Of a stretch of 64,000 bases of DNA, positions 9,844 through 18,655 are shown piece after piece. The notes beneath the pieces were generated by a model. That model saw nothing but the letters and a program-made list of their open reading frames with translations. It made no database searches and was not told where the DNA came from. Source of the stretch: Cellulosimicrobium cellulans (GTDB lineage: Bacteria; Actinomycetota; Actinomycetes; Actinomycetales; Cellulomonadaceae); the NCBI RefSeq assembly GCF_016907755.1, contig NZ_JAFBCN010000001.1, positions 4,402,001-4,466,000 of the forward strand. Direction: 5' to 3'. The first letter of the stretch is position 1, and each line of letters begins with the position of its first letter. A program made the translations under genes and the position numbers.

Positions 9844-10566
9844 TCAGGGGGCGTCGGCCGTGGGCCCGACGGCACGCAGCGACTGCTCGGCGAGGGCCGC
9901 GCTGCGCTCGATGTGGGCGCGCATCGCCGCCTCGGCCGCGGCGGGGTCGCGGCTCGCGAGGGCGTCGGCGACGGCGCGGTGCTCGTCGACGTGGTCGGTG
10001 GTGCCGACGCGGCGGCGCGCGGCGAGCGCGCGGTACCGGTCGACGTGGCCGCGGATCTGGCGCAGGAGCGCCGACCCCCAGCGGTTGTCGGCGAGCGCCT
10101 CGATCTCGCCGTGGAACTGGGCGCCGACGCGCAGCACCTCGTCCTCGTGGTCCCGCACGGCGTCCATGAGGGTCACGAGCCGGACGAGGCGCGCGACGTC
10201 GTCGGGCGTGGCGCGCTCGCACGCGTCCCGGGCGAGCAGGCCCTCGAGGCGCGCGCGCACGTCGTAGACGCGCCGCGCGTCCGCGACGTCCAGCGGCGCG
10301 ACGCGCACGCCCCCGGTCGGCAGCTCGACGACGAGCGCCTCCGCCTGGAGCAGGCGCAGCGCCTCGCGCACGGGGGTCCGGGAGACGCCGAGCTCGGCGG
10401 ACAGCACGGGCTCGGTGAGGCGTGCGTCGGGCGCGAGCGTGCCGTCGATGATGCGGCCGCGCAGGAGGTCGTAGACCGCGCGGGCGCCGGACTGGCGGCG
10501 CGCGAGGCCCGCGTCGCCGGGGGCCGTGGTGGCCTGCCCGACGGCGGCGCGCAGGTCGGGCGTCAT
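9844..10566 (-). CDS. GntR/FCD-family regulator of the propionate operon
   Basis: 240 aa. The N-terminal winged helix is [40 protein letters not shown], and the C-terminal FCD ligand domain holds the metal-type His residues ([17 protein letters not shown]). It is the first gene of the prp operon and so likely senses a methylcitrate-cycle intermediate or propionate. ATG 10566 is preferred because an upstream in-frame start (10611) falls inside the palindromic operator. GTG 10572 is also possible; neither has a ribosome site, so the mRNA may be leaderless. Confidence 0.88.
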   Translation of the reverse strand: MTPDLRAAVGQATTAPGDAGLARRQSGARAVYDLLRGRIIDGTLAPDARLTEPVLSAELGVSRTPVREALRLLQAEALVVELPTGGVRVAPLDVADARRVYDVRARLEGLLARDACERATPDDVARLVRLVTLMDAVRDHEDEVLRVGAQFHGEIEALADNRWGSALLRQIRGHVDRYRALAARRRVGTTDHVDEHRAVADALASRDPAAAEAAMRAHIERSAALAEQSLRAVGPTADAP

Positions 10567-10601
10567 CGTCACCCGGCCATCGTGCCACACGCGTTGCGCA
10601 C

Positions 10602-10611
10602 TTGTATACAA
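10602..10611. promoter_or_regulatory. GntR-type palindromic operator
   Basis: TTGTATACAA is a perfect 10-bp palindrome, AT-rich in a very GC-rich region. It carries the GT-AC half-site layout seen in operators of FadR/FCD-type GntR regulators. It lies 36 nt upstream of the gntR start, where it would give autoregulation. The divergent ECF41 promoter begins 30 bp away. Confidence 0.7.
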
Positions 10612-10640
10612 CTAGCGCTCCCCGGCGTCCTCCGCCGAGA

Positions 10641-10667
10641 TGTCACAACCCGGGGCGCTGCGGCGTC
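10641..10667 (+). promoter_or_regulatory. ECF41-type promoter (TGTCACA-N16-CGTC)
   Basis: The -35 TGTCACA is at 10641-10647 and CGTC is at 10664-10667 with exactly 16 nt between, the motif described for ECF41 sigma factors. The ATG of the epimerase-like gene begins 8 nt after CGTC, so the transcript is leaderless or nearly so. The promoter precedes the operon that encodes the ECF41 factor itself, which implies autoregulation. Confidence 0.85.
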
Positions 10668-10675
10668 GTACGGGC

Positions 10676-11443
10676 ATGAGGATCGCAGTGACAGGTGGGA
10701 CAGGGACGATCGGCCGGCACGTCGTCGCGGCGCTGACCGCGCGCGGGCACGAGGTGCGGGTGCTGAGCAGGCACGCGGACCGGTACGCCGTCGACCTCCG
10801 GACGGGAGCCGGGCTCTCGGCCGCGCTCGCCGAGGTGGACGTCGTCGTGGACGCGAGCAACGCGTCGTCGTCCACGGCGGACGCGCGTGCCACGCTCGTC
10901 GACGGGACGCGGCGGCTCCTCGCGGCCGAGCACGACGCCGGGGTGCGCCACCACGTGCTCGTCTCGATCGTGGGATGCCACGATGTGCCGATGGCCTACT
11001 ACGGCGTGAAGGTCGAGCAGGAGCGGGCGGTCGCCGCCGGCGACGTCCCGTGGACCGTCGTCGCCGTGACGCAGTTCCACGAGTTCGTCGCCGGGACGCT
11101 CGCCGGGGCCGCGCGGCGCGGCGTCGTGCCGCTCCTGCGCGCCCCGGTCCAGCCCGTCGCCGCGAGCGACGCGGGCTCCGCGGTCGCCGACGCCGCGGAG
11201 CGCGAGCCGCTGCGCGGCACCACGACCGTCGCCGGGCCCGAGGTGCTCGACCTGCGGGCCGCGGCGCGCGCCTGGCGCGCGGCGACCGGCTCGCGGGCGC
11301 TCCCGGTCCGCGTCCCGCTGCCCGGGGGGCTCGGGCGGGCGCTGCGCGCGGGCGGCCTCACCGACCCGCACCCCGACGTCCGCGGCACGACGACCTTCCG
11401 CGACTGGCTCGTCGCCCAGCACGCCGCGGCGGTCGCGCGGTGA
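10676..11443 (+). CDS. NAD(P)-binding epimerase/NmrA-like protein, ECF41 partner
   Basis: 255 aa atypical short-chain dehydrogenase. It begins MRIAVTGGTGTIGRHVV, a canonical Rossmann dinucleotide motif, followed by VDVVVDASNAS and a YYGVKVEQE segment in place of the classical YxxxK. This is the E (epimerase-like) member of the COE partners that accompany ECF41 sigma factors. It overlaps the sigma gene by 4 nt (GTGA). The start at 10676 rather than 10640 is fixed by the promoter: 10640 lies upstream of the -35 element. The substrate is unknown. Confidence 0.87.
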   Translation: MRIAVTGGTGTIGRHVVAALTARGHEVRVLSRHADRYAVDLRTGAGLSAALAEVDVVVDASNASSSTADARATLVDGTRRLLAAEHDAGVRHHVLVSIVGCHDVPMAYYGVKVEQERAVAAGDVPWTVVAVTQFHEFVAGTLAGAARRGVVPLLRAPVQPVAASDAGSAVADAAEREPLRGTTTVAGPEVLDLRAAARAWRAATGSRALPVRVPLPGGLGRALRAGGLTDPHPDVRGTTTFRDWLVAQHAAAVAR

Positions 11444-12384
11444 GCACCGACGACCTCGCGCACGCCTTCGAGGCCGAACGTCCGCGCCTCCTTCGTCTCG
11501 CCTACGCGACCACCGGGTCGTGGTCGGACGCCGAGGACTGCGTCCAGGACGCGTGGCTGCGCCTGCGCGCCCAGGACCCGGCGTCGATCCGCAACCTCGC
11601 GGCGTGGCTCACGACGACGGTCGGCCGCCTCGCGCTCGACGTGCTCGGCAGCGCGCGCGTGCGGCGCGAGCGCTACGTCGGCACGTGGCTGCCCGAGCCC
11701 GTCGTCACCGCGCCCGGCGCCCGGTCCCCGGTCGCGTCGTCCGCCGCGACGGCGCGGGACGCCGCCGATCCCGCCGACCGCGCCACGCTCGACGAGGAGG
11801 TGAGCATGGCGCTGCTCGTCGTGCTCGAGCGGCTGTCCCCGGCGCAGCGCGTCGCGTTCGTCCTGCACGACGTCTTCGGGCTGCCGTTCGAGGAGGTGGG
11901 CGACGTCGTCGGGCGCTCGCCCGCGGCGGTGCGCCAGCTCGCGTCGCGCGCCCGCAAGGACGTGGAGGCGGGACGCCCACGCGGCCGGACGACCCGCGCG
12001 GAGCAGGAGCGCGTCGTCGAGGCGTTCGTCGCGGCGTGCGCGGGTGACGACCTGCCGACGCTGCTCGGCCTGCTCGATCCCGACGTGACGCTCCGCGGCG
12101 ACGGCGGCGGCAAGGTCCGCGCGCTGCGCCACCCGGTCCAGGGCGCGCAGACCGTCGGGGAGGTCCTGCTCTCCTACCTCCGCAACCGGCCGCGCGGCGC
12201 CGGGGCCGTCGACGTCAACGGCAGCCCCGGGCTCGCGCTCGTGGACGGCTCGGGCGTGCTCACCGTCCTGGCGTTCACGGTGTCCGACGGGCGCATCGCG
12301 GCCCTCGACATCGTGCGGAACCCGGACAAGCTCGCCACGGTGCCGCCGGGGCTGCTCGACGACGCGGCGCCCTGGTGGCCCTGA
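11440..12384 (+). CDS. ECF41-family RNA polymerase sigma factor with fused SnoaL-like domain
   Basis: 314 aa. Sigma region 2 is DLAHAFEAERPRLLRLAYATTG with DCVQDAWLRL, and region 4 is LSPAQRVAFVLHDVFGLPFEEV. A C-terminal SnoaL/NTF2-like domain replaces an anti-sigma factor. The three signature motifs of ECF41 are visible: WLPEP near residue 83, DGGGKV near 221 and NPDKL near 294. In this family the C-terminal extension both activates and restrains the factor. It is co-transcribed with the epimerase-like gene behind an ECF41 promoter. The signal sensed is unknown. Confidence 0.93.
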   Translation: MSTDDLAHAFEAERPRLLRLAYATTGSWSDAEDCVQDAWLRLRAQDPASIRNLAAWLTTTVGRLALDVLGSARVRRERYVGTWLPEPVVTAPGARSPVASSAATARDAADPADRATLDEEVSMALLVVLERLSPAQRVAFVLHDVFGLPFEEVGDVVGRSPAAVRQLASRARKDVEAGRPRGRTTRAEQERVVEAFVAACAGDDLPTLLGLLDPDVTLRGDGGGKVRALRHPVQGAQTVGEVLLSYLRNRPRGAGAVDVNGSPGLALVDGSGVLTVLAFTVSDGRIAALDIVRNPDKLATVPPGLLDDAAPWWP

Positions 12385-12388
12385 CGCC

Positions 12389-13129
12389 CTACGGCCGGTA
12401 GCCCTCCGCCGGCCAGCCGCCGTAGCCGTCGAGGTGCTCGTCCGCGTCGCGGACGTAGTCGTCGACCGGCGTCATGCGCTCGGCCATCTCGAAGTGCCAG
12501 TCGACGAGCTCGCCGAGCGGGACGGGGGTGCGCGACGACCGCGCGACGTCGCGCCCCTCCTCCGACCACAGCGGCGGGTAGAGGCTCAGCCCCTCGTCGA
12601 GCCGGACCGCCCCGATCTCGTCGTACCAGCCGGGCCAGCGGACCGACGCGTAGAACTCCGTGGTCCCGCCGCTCACCGCCCACTCGAGGAACGCCGCCTG
12701 GCCGAACCCGAGGTCGACCCACGTCAGCGAGTCGGGCGCGAAGTAGTTGACGTTGCCGAGCTGGCCCGGGAGCCCGCCGCCGTTGATCGCGAACGTGCCG
12801 CCGAGCACGTCGTACGCGACGACCAGGACCGACGGCGCGACGCTGTGCTCCCCGGGCTCGTCGAGCCCGTTGACGGTCGCGAGGTCGGGCAGCCCCGCGC
12901 CGCCCCCACCGATGATCCGCAGCCACCCGCCGTCGACGAGCACCCCGCCCGTGTGCAGCGCGAGCGCGCCCAGCGTCGAGCGGACCGTGACCTGGAGCCG
13001 GAAGAGGACCTCGAGCGACCACGCGGGAGGCGGCACGACCTCCACGCCGCCGCGCCCGAGCATGCGGGAGAGCGTCGGCCAGGCGGGGTCGTCGACCGCC
13101 GCCAGCTCCGCTGCCGTCCTCACTGTCAT
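12389..13129 (-). CDS. DUF2625 family protein
   Basis: 246 aa cytoplasmic protein with DPAWPTLSRML near the N-terminus, LQVTVRSTLGALALHTGGVLVDGGWLRI and the aromatic segment VNYFAPDSLTWVDLGFGQAAFLEW, which match the DUF2625 pattern. No catalytic motif or known function can be named. It ends 4 nt from the convergent sigma gene. The ATG at 13129 lies 6 nt after a CATGAT hexamer at 13136-13141, so the mRNA is probably leaderless; the longer open frame upstream is Arg-rich shadow. Confidence 0.8.
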   Translation of the reverse strand: MTVRTAAELAAVDDPAWPTLSRMLGRGGVEVVPPPAWSLEVLFRLQVTVRSTLGALALHTGGVLVDGGWLRIIGGGGAGLPDLATVNGLDEPGEHSVAPSVLVVAYDVLGGTFAINGGGLPGQLGNVNYFAPDSLTWVDLGFGQAAFLEWAVSGGTTEFYASVRWPGWYDEIGAVRLDEGLSLYPPLWSEEGRDVARSSRTPVPLGELVDWHFEMAERMTPVDDYVRDADEHLDGYGGWPAEGYRP

Positions 13130-13135
13130 GGCCGG

Positions 13136-13141
13136 ATCATG
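13136..13141 (-). promoter_or_regulatory. -10 box for the DUF2625 gene
   Basis: CATGAT on the minus strand, 6 nt before the ATG at 13129. The position fits a leaderless transcript. No clear -35. Confidence 0.45.
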
Positions 13142-13340
13142 CCAGATGTTGCCGGTATCCAGGAGTCCTGCTATGGAGCGGCGCCCGGCAGGTCCCCCGA
13201 TGGGCTGAAAGACCGATTCGGAAGGGACCCTGCGCCCGTCCCGCTGCCGCTCGCACCTCGGCGCCGGGGCGGGTGTGAAGACTCGGCGGCGAGCCCGCGC
13301 AGACCGCGTCGGCGCCGCCACGTCGGGGCGCCCTCGTGGG

Positions 13341-13346
13341 TAGCGT
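13341..13346 (+). promoter_or_regulatory. -10 box for the DUF4232 gene
   Basis: TAGCGT fits TANNNT and is followed by 7 nt before the GTG at 13354. The earlier in-frame GTG at 13336 would lie upstream of this box. Confidence 0.5.
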
Positions 13347-13353
13347 CTCGGCC

Positions 13354-14832
13354 GTGGACGACGAGCGCACCGCACCGACGACGGACGGCACCGACGGGGC
13401 TCCGCCCGACCGCGCGTCCCGGGCCCCACGGAGCACGGTCGCCGTCGTCGCGTCGGTCGCCGGCGTGGGCCTCGCGGTCGCCGCCGCGCTCCTCGCCCCC
13501 GCGATCCTCGACGCCGCCGTGGCGGACGGCCCGGCCGCGCTCCCGTCGTTACCCCCGGACGGGTCGACGGCGACGTCGTCCGGACCGGGCGATCCTGAGC
13601 AGGGGACGGAGGACATGGCCGCGCTCCTGCTCGCCCTGCCGGGCGTCGAGGACGTGCAGACGAACGGGCGGGCGGGCACGTCGGCCGAGATCACGCTCGT
13701 GACGCCGCTCCCGTCCCCCGAGGTCGCGCAGCGCACCGCCCGGGACGCGAGCGCGATCGTCGCCGCGGTGCCCGGCGGCGGCGCGTGGTCGCTCCGGGTC
13801 GAGGGCACGGGCACGGGCGGCGGGACGCTCGCCGTCGAGCACGGCCCGGGAGCGGCCACCGTCCCCGGCGTCGACCCGGCCACCGGGGAGCCGCGGCCCG
13901 ACCTCCTCGGGGCCGACGCCGTCGCCGACGCCGTGCGCCTCGTCGCCCACGACTCCGTGCGGCGCGTGCACCTCGCCCCGGGCTCCGCCTCCCTCGACGT
14001 CCGCTCGGCCACCGACCTCGTCCCCGTCGCCGCGCTCGTGCGGGCCGAGGGCCGCGGGCTGACGAGCCTCGGGGTCGACGGCTCGGGCGTCGGCACCTAC
14101 GACGGCGACGGGCTGACCGTCCCCGACGACGCCCTGCTCACGCTCCTGGCCGACGTCGCGGCGGAGCCCGGCGTGACGCAGGTCGTGCACGACGCCGTGC
14201 GCGACACGTTCCCCCAGGACCCCCTGCTCACGGTGATCACCTCGGGCGACGCGGCCGTGGTCGCGCGCGTGCTCGACGGCGCGGCCTACCCCGGCCCGGT
14301 GCTCGCGTACCAGGTCCACGGCTCGACCGACGGCGGCGCGTCCGCGACGCGCTCCGGGTTCGTCGCGGGGGTCGCGCCGACGGCCGGGCCTCGCCCCGGG
14401 GGCGCGTGCGCGCCCACCGACCTCACCCTCGGCGCCCTGGGGTTCGACGCCGCGGCGGGGCGCCGGTTCCTCACCGTCACGGCCCGCAACGACGGCGCCG
14501 CGGAGTGCGTCCTCGCCGGCGCGCCCGCGGTCCGCTTCGTCGCCGACGACGGCTCGGAGACGGACGTCCTCCTCGAGCCGGACGACGACGGCCTCGCCCC
14601 GCTCACGCTCGCACCCGGCGCCACCGCCTGGGCCGCGCTCTCGTGGCGCGGCGGGTCGACGGCCGACGACCCGCCGCTCGTCACGACGCTGCTCGTGGCC
14701 CCGCACCCGGGCGACCCCGAGTCCGTCGTCGGGCTCGCGGGGATCCCCGGCGTCGGGGACGGGCTCGACCTGCTCGGCGGCGGGACGGCGACGATCGGGT
14801 CGTGGGCGCCCGCGCGGGAGCTCGCGAGCTGA
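13354..14832 (+). CDS. Membrane-anchored DUF4232 protein
   Basis: 492 aa. A charged N-terminus is followed by one hydrophobic segment (VAVVASVAGVGLAVAAALLAPAIL) and an extracellular part of about 440 residues. The C-terminal domain begins at ACAPTDLTLGALGF, contains VTARNDGAAECVLAGAP, and matches DUF4232, a beta-sandwich found in exported actinobacterial proteins. The middle region repeats short blocks built around LLADVAAEPGVTQVVHDA-like segments that I cannot assign. The GTG start follows the TAGCGT box. It ends 6 nt from the convergent dipZ. Confidence 0.75.
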   Translation: MDDERTAPTTDGTDGAPPDRASRAPRSTVAVVASVAGVGLAVAAALLAPAILDAAVADGPAALPSLPPDGSTATSSGPGDPEQGTEDMAALLLALPGVEDVQTNGRAGTSAEITLVTPLPSPEVAQRTARDASAIVAAVPGGGAWSLRVEGTGTGGGTLAVEHGPGAATVPGVDPATGEPRPDLLGADAVADAVRLVAHDSVRRVHLAPGSASLDVRSATDLVPVAALVRAEGRGLTSLGVDGSGVGTYDGDGLTVPDDALLTLLADVAAEPGVTQVVHDAVRDTFPQDPLLTVITSGDAAVVARVLDGAAYPGPVLAYQVHGSTDGGASATRSGFVAGVAPTAGPRPGGACAPTDLTLGALGFDAAAGRRFLTVTARNDGAAECVLAGAPAVRFVADDGSETDVLLEPDDDGLAPLTLAPGATAWAALSWRGGSTADDPPLVTTLLVAPHPGDPESVVGLAGIPGVGDGLDLLGGGTATIGSWAPARELAS

Positions 14833-14838
14833 CGCGCC

Positions 14839-16854
14839 TCACCCGAACGTCGCGGTGAACACCTGGACGCCGGGCGGGACGTCGAGGTCGACGCGGCCCT
14901 CGGACGGACCGTCGCCCTCCAGGACCGGGTAGAGCGTCGGGTTCCCGGACACGTCGAGCTCGCGGGTCGTGGTCCGGCCGTCCGTCGAGACGCGGGCCGT
15001 CACGGTGCCCTCGCCGCCGAGCACCGCGAACACGTCGGTCGCGCGGTAGGCGAGGCGCACGCGCGCGTCGTCGGACACCGCCGTGGCGCCCTGGAAGTCG
15101 ACGTCCCACGTGCCGCCGAGCGAGAACGTGTCGCGCGCCTGGTCCTCGGCGAGCGTGAACTCCTGCTCCCCCGCCGCGTAGCGCGGCTCGCCGTCGTAGT
15201 TGACCACCCGCTTGATGGAGAAGTACGTCTCCGGCGTCGTCTCGTCCCGCGGCGTGGCGTCGCCGACCGCCGTCGGTTCCGGCAGCGCGACGCCCGGGTT
15301 CGCTTCCTCGAGGAGCTCGCGGACGAGGCGCTCGGTGTCCTCGTACCCGCCCTCCCCGAACCGGATGTGGCGCACCGTCCCGTCGGCGTCGACGAGGTAC
15401 TGCGCGGGCCAGTAGCGGTTCCGGTAGGCGGTCCAGGTCGCGTAGGAGTTGTCCTGGGCCACGGGGTAGGTGACGCCGAGGTCCCGCGCCCCCGCGACGA
15501 CGTTGCGCGTCTCGCGCTCGAAGGCGAACTCGGGCGTGTGGACCCCGACGACCTCGAAGCCGTCGCCGACGTCGCGGTAGCGGTCGTACCAGGCGTTGAC
15601 GTGCGGGATCGCCCGCTGGCAGTTGATGCACGAGTAGGTCCAGAAGTCGACGAGCACGACCTTGCCCCGCAGCCCCTCGAGCGTCAGCGCCTCGCCGTCG
15701 GGGGTGTTGAGCCACGTGTCGATGCCGCGCAGCTCCGGGGCGGTGCCGCAGTCCTCGAGCACGGGCGCGCCGTTCGAGCAGTTCGAGAGCTCGCGGTTCT
15801 CGTCCGTGACGAGCCCGCCGAGGTCGAGCGCCTCCCGCACCGACTCGTTCTCGTCGACCCGCTGCTGGAGCGCCCCCGTGTAGTCGGGCAGCGCCCGCTG
15901 GAGTGCGGCCGGGAGGTTCAGCGCCAGCGCCCCGGCGAGCGCGATCATGACGATTCCGCCGGTGACGCGGATGCCGCGCGTGTGCCGCTGGAAACCGCGG
16001 ACGCGCTCGGCGACGCGCCGCCCTGCGAGGGCGAACACGAGCAGCGGGATCGCGGCGCCGACGGCGAACGAGACGGTGAGCGCGACCGTGCCCGGCCCGA
16101 TGTTCCCCGTCGCACCGGCCACCGTGATGGCCGCGAGGACCGGACCCGCGCACGGCACGTACAGCACGCCGAGGCCGAGGCCGAGCACGAACGCCCCGCG
16201 GTCCTGGCGGGCGGCCCCGCGCCGCGCCCCGAGCGCCGCGATCCGCCGGAACGGCCGCTCCAGGACCTCCTCGACGCGCGGCACGATCATCCCCACGCCG
16301 ATCGCGACGAGGAGCACGATGCCCGCCCAGCGCAGCAGGTCCTGCGGGAGCCCGAGCGCGGTGAGCACGACGGAGCCGAGCAGCGTGAAGACGCTGAAGC
16401 TGAGGACCAGGCCCGCGATGACGAGGTAGGGGCGCCACGAGCGGCCCGCCGGGCGCACGGCGCTCCGGGACGCGCGGCGACCGGTCCCGCTGTCGGCCGC
16501 GCCGGCGGGCTCGCCCGCGTCCCCCGTCGACAGGTCGAGGGCGAGCGTCCCGCCGCGCGTCGGCCGCGCGGTGACCTCCCGCGGCCCGGCGGCCTCCTGC
16601 GCGCCGCCCGGGCCACCCCGGCCGCGCGGCCCCGCGGCCGGGCGGCCGCCGACGCGGACCGCGTCCGGGACGCCCGCGAACAGCCCCGGGGAGACGCCGC
16701 CCGCCCCGGGCTCCGCGGTGGCCGACGGCGCCTCCCCCGTCCGGGCGCCCTGCACGCCGCCCGCGAAGAAGATGACGGGCAGCATGGGCAGGATGCACGG
16801 CGAGATGCCGGTGATGAGGCCCCCGAGCAGACCGATGACGATGAGCGTCTCCAT
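14839..16854 (-). CDS. dipZ: DipZ-type CcdA/thioredoxin fusion protein
   Basis: 671 aa. The N-terminal CcdA-like membrane domain has SPCILPMLP and YVPCAGPV, each with a conserved Cys. A periplasmic-type redoxin follows with the CINC active site (Cys409/Cys412) in [15 protein letters not shown], then a C-terminal beta-rich domain. It carries reducing equivalents across the membrane to exported thiols. A Gly/Ala/Arg-rich insert of about 110 residues separates the first helix from the rest of CcdA. ATG 16854 lies 6 nt after a SigK-type -10, so translation is probably leaderless. In M. tuberculosis dipZ is also a SigK target beside fasciclin antigens. Confidence 0.93.
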   Translation of the reverse strand: METLIVIGLLGGLITGISPCILPMLPVIFFAGGVQGARTGEAPSATAEPGAGGVSPGLFAGVPDAVRVGGRPAAGPRGRGGPGGAQEAAGPREVTARPTRGGTLALDLSTGDAGEPAGAADSGTGRRASRSAVRPAGRSWRPYLVIAGLVLSFSVFTLLGSVVLTALGLPQDLLRWAGIVLLVAIGVGMIVPRVEEVLERPFRRIAALGARRGAARQDRGAFVLGLGLGVLYVPCAGPVLAAITVAGATGNIGPGTVALTVSFAVGAAIPLLVFALAGRRVAERVRGFQRHTRGIRVTGGIVMIALAGALALNLPAALQRALPDYTGALQQRVDENESVREALDLGGLVTDENRELSNCSNGAPVLEDCGTAPELRGIDTWLNTPDGEALTLEGLRGKVVLVDFWTYSCINCQRAIPHVNAWYDRYRDVGDGFEVVGVHTPEFAFERETRNVVAGARDLGVTYPVAQDNSYATWTAYRNRYWPAQYLVDADGTVRHIRFGEGGYEDTERLVRELLEEANPGVALPEPTAVGDATPRDETTPETYFSIKRVVNYDGEPRYAAGEQEFTLAEDQARDTFSLGGTWDVDFQGATAVSDDARVRLAYRATDVFAVLGGEGTVTARVSTDGRTTTRELDVSGNPTLYPVLEGDGPSEGRVDLDVPPGVQVFTATFG

Positions 16855-16860
16855 GCCCGG

Positions 16861-16888
16861 GGTTCGGACCGGTCGCCGCCGCGGATGG
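16861..16888 (-). promoter_or_regulatory. SigK-type promoter of dipZ
   Basis: CCATCC (-35, 16883-16888), 16 nt spacer, then CGAACC (-10, 16861-16866) on the minus strand. It is identical in sequence and spacing to the promoters before the fasciclin gene and sigK, and resembles the mycobacterial SigK consensus. Confidence 0.88.
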
Positions 16889-17008
16889 GTCTCCCCCACG
16901 GGGCGCAGGGTCGCCGGCGCACGACGACGGCCCCGACCGTGGGGCGGGGCCGTCGCGCTCCGCACGGGGCTGCGGAGTCCGGTGCGCCTCCTCTCGGCGC
17001 GGAACGGG

Positions 17009-17716
17009 TCACATGGTCGGCATGAGCACGGAGTCGACGAGGTACACGGTCGCGTTCTGCGTCATCACGCCGCCGCAGACGACGGCCGCGTCGTTCACCA
17101 TGAGCTCGTCGCCCGAGCCGGTGACCTCGACCGTGCCGCCCTCGACGGTCTCGTGCTCGCCGACGACCTGGTCGGGCGTGAGCTGGCCGGGCACCACGTG
17201 GTACGTGAGGATCTTCGTCAGCGTGTCGGAGTCCGTCTTCAGCGACTCGAGCGTCGCGGCGTCGATCTTCGCGAACGCGTCGTCGACGGGGGCGAACACG
17301 GTGAACTCGCCGCCGTTGAGCGTGTCGACGAGGTTGACGTCCGGGTTGAGCTCACCCGAGACGGCCGCGGTGAGCGTCGTGAGCAGCGGGTTGTTCGACG
17401 CCGCCACGGCGACGGGGTCCGTCGACATCCCGGTGATCGACCCGGCGCCGTCGGGGACCTGCTCGGCGTACGCCGCGCAGCCGGGGCCCACGAGGTTCGC
17501 GGCGGGGTCGGCCGCCATGTCGTCCGAGCCCTCGGTCGAGTCCTCGGTCATGGCGTCGTCGGACGTCGGGTCGTCCGTCATGGTGTCCTCGGCCTGGGAG
17601 CCGGTCGTCGTCGAGTCGGACCCCGCGTCCGAGTCGGAGCTGCACGCGGACAGGCCGAGCACGGCGAGCGTGGCGATGCCGGCGACGGCGTACGACGTGC
17701 GGGTGCGAACGTTCAT
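17009..17716 (-). CDS. Fasciclin-domain lipoprotein (MPT83-like)
   Basis: 235 aa. The signal peptide ends in a lipobox LSAC with Cys25 as the acylated residue. An Asp/Ser/Thr-rich linker (about residues 26-70) is followed by one FAS1 domain: [32 protein letters not shown] and a C-terminal [11 protein letters not shown]1 lipoproteins are adhesive surface proteins; MPT83 is the mycobacterial relative and a SigK target. GGAGAG lies 4 nt before the ATG, giving a 5' leader of about 43 nt from the SigK promoter. Two Cys (C81 region and VCGG) could form a disulphide, which fits a dipZ neighbour. Confidence 0.92.
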   Translation of the reverse strand: MNVRTRTSYAVAGIATLAVLGLSACSSDSDAGSDSTTTGSQAEDTMTDDPTSDDAMTEDSTEGSDDMAADPAANLVGPGCAAYAEQVPDGAGSITGMSTDPVAVAASNNPLLTTLTAAVSGELNPDVNLVDTLNGGEFTVFAPVDDAFAKIDAATLESLKTDSDTLTKILTYHVVPGQLTPDQVVGEHETVEGGTVEVTGSGDELMVNDAAVVCGGVMTQNATVYLVDSVLMPTM

Positions 17717-17766
17717 CGGTCTCTCCCTCGGGTCGTCGCCCCGCCGGTGCGGGGCGTCATGCCGAG

Positions 17767-17794
17767 GGTTCGGAGCGCCGCCCCTGCTGGATGG
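17767..17794 (-). promoter_or_regulatory. SigK-type promoter of the fasciclin lipoprotein gene
   Basis: CCATCC at 17789-17794, 16-nt spacer, CGAACC at 17767-17772 on the minus strand. It lies 50 nt before the start codon. Confidence 0.88.
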
Positions 17795-17848
17795 GTCCGG
17801 ATCCGCACGGGTTTCTCCCGCGTCGTGACGCCCGCCCGACCGTGGCGC

Positions 17849-18655
17849 TCAGCCGACGAGCGCGACCACCGGGTCCGCCGTCGGCTGCTCCGAGCCGCCC
17901 ACCGGCTCGACCGTCACGGCCATGCCGACGCCCGGCTCGTCCTGGACGAGCCGCGAGGTGCGCCCGTCGTGCACGTCGAGCACCCCGGCGGACACGACCG
18001 CACCGTCGGCCTCGACCACCCAGAGCTGGTAGTCGCGGTCGTCGCCGGCATCAGGCAGGTCGGACGCTCGGAAGTACATGTCGTCGCCGGCCGCGAGCAC
18101 GGACGCCTGGCCGCCGCCTGCGACGTCGCCGCGCAGGATCGTCGCGTCGGGGTCGGCGAGCATCTCCGCGATCGCGTCGGACTGCGCCTGCAGGCGCGAC
18201 TGCTCCTGCGTGGCACGGACCGCGACCGTCGTCGGGACGGCCACCGCGACCACCGCGGCCACCGCCGCCGCGAGCCCGGTCCAGCGCCGTCGGCGCGCGC
18301 GGCGCGCGGCCGCGAGGTCGACGACGACGCCGTCCCCCGTGCCCTCTTTGGCGGACGTCTCCGTCGCGGCACGCAGCGCCCCGTCCGGACCGGCGTCCGA
18401 CCCGGCGGACGCGGCCACGCGGGCCAGCACGGCGTCGCGCAGCCCGGGCGGCGGGGCGCTCTCGACCGCGAACGCCGCCACGACGTCGCGGTACTCGTCG
18501 AGCTCGCGGCGCGCGTCGGCGTCGGCCGCGAGCAGGCGCTCGACGGCGCGGCGCTCGGCGTCGTCGAGGGCGTCGAGAGCGTAGGCCGGCAGCAGGTCGC
18601 GGACCTCCGGCCGGTCGTCCGCGCCGCCGCCGCGGGGCGTGGTCGGGTCAGCCAC
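17849..18655 (-). CDS. rskA: Anti-sigma-K factor, RskA family
   Basis: 268 aa. The cytoplasmic N-terminal anti-sigma domain (DLLPAYALDALDDAERRAVERLLAAD) is followed by an Arg-rich stop, a single membrane helix (TGLAAAVAAVVAVAVPTTVAV) and an extracytoplasmic domain of about 140 residues ending in the RskA C-terminal fold (DYQLWVVEADGAVVSAGVL). It sequesters SigK at the membrane until it is proteolysed or inactivated. There is no zinc-binding HXXXCXXC motif. Its GTG lies inside the end of sigK (8-nt overlap), so the pair is translationally coupled. Confidence 0.93.
   Translation of the reverse strand: MADPTTPRGGGADDRPEVRDLLPAYALDALDDAERRAVERLLAADADARRELDEYRDVVAAFAVESAPPPGLRDAVLARVAASAGSDAGPDGALRAATETSAKEGTGDGVVVDLAAARRARRRRWTGLAAAVAAVVAVAVPTTVAVRATQEQSRLQAQSDAIAEMLADPDATILRGDVAGGGQASVLAAGDDMYFRASDLPDAGDDRDYQLWVVEADGAVVSAGVLDVHDGRTSRLVQDEPGVGMAVTVEPVGGSEQPTADPVVALVG

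Noticed and set aside
9817-11439. N-terminal extension of the ECF41 frame back to 9817
   Set aside because: The extension is antisense to the GntR gene and lies upstream of the ECF41 promoter. GTG 11440, overlapping the epimerase stop, is the real start.
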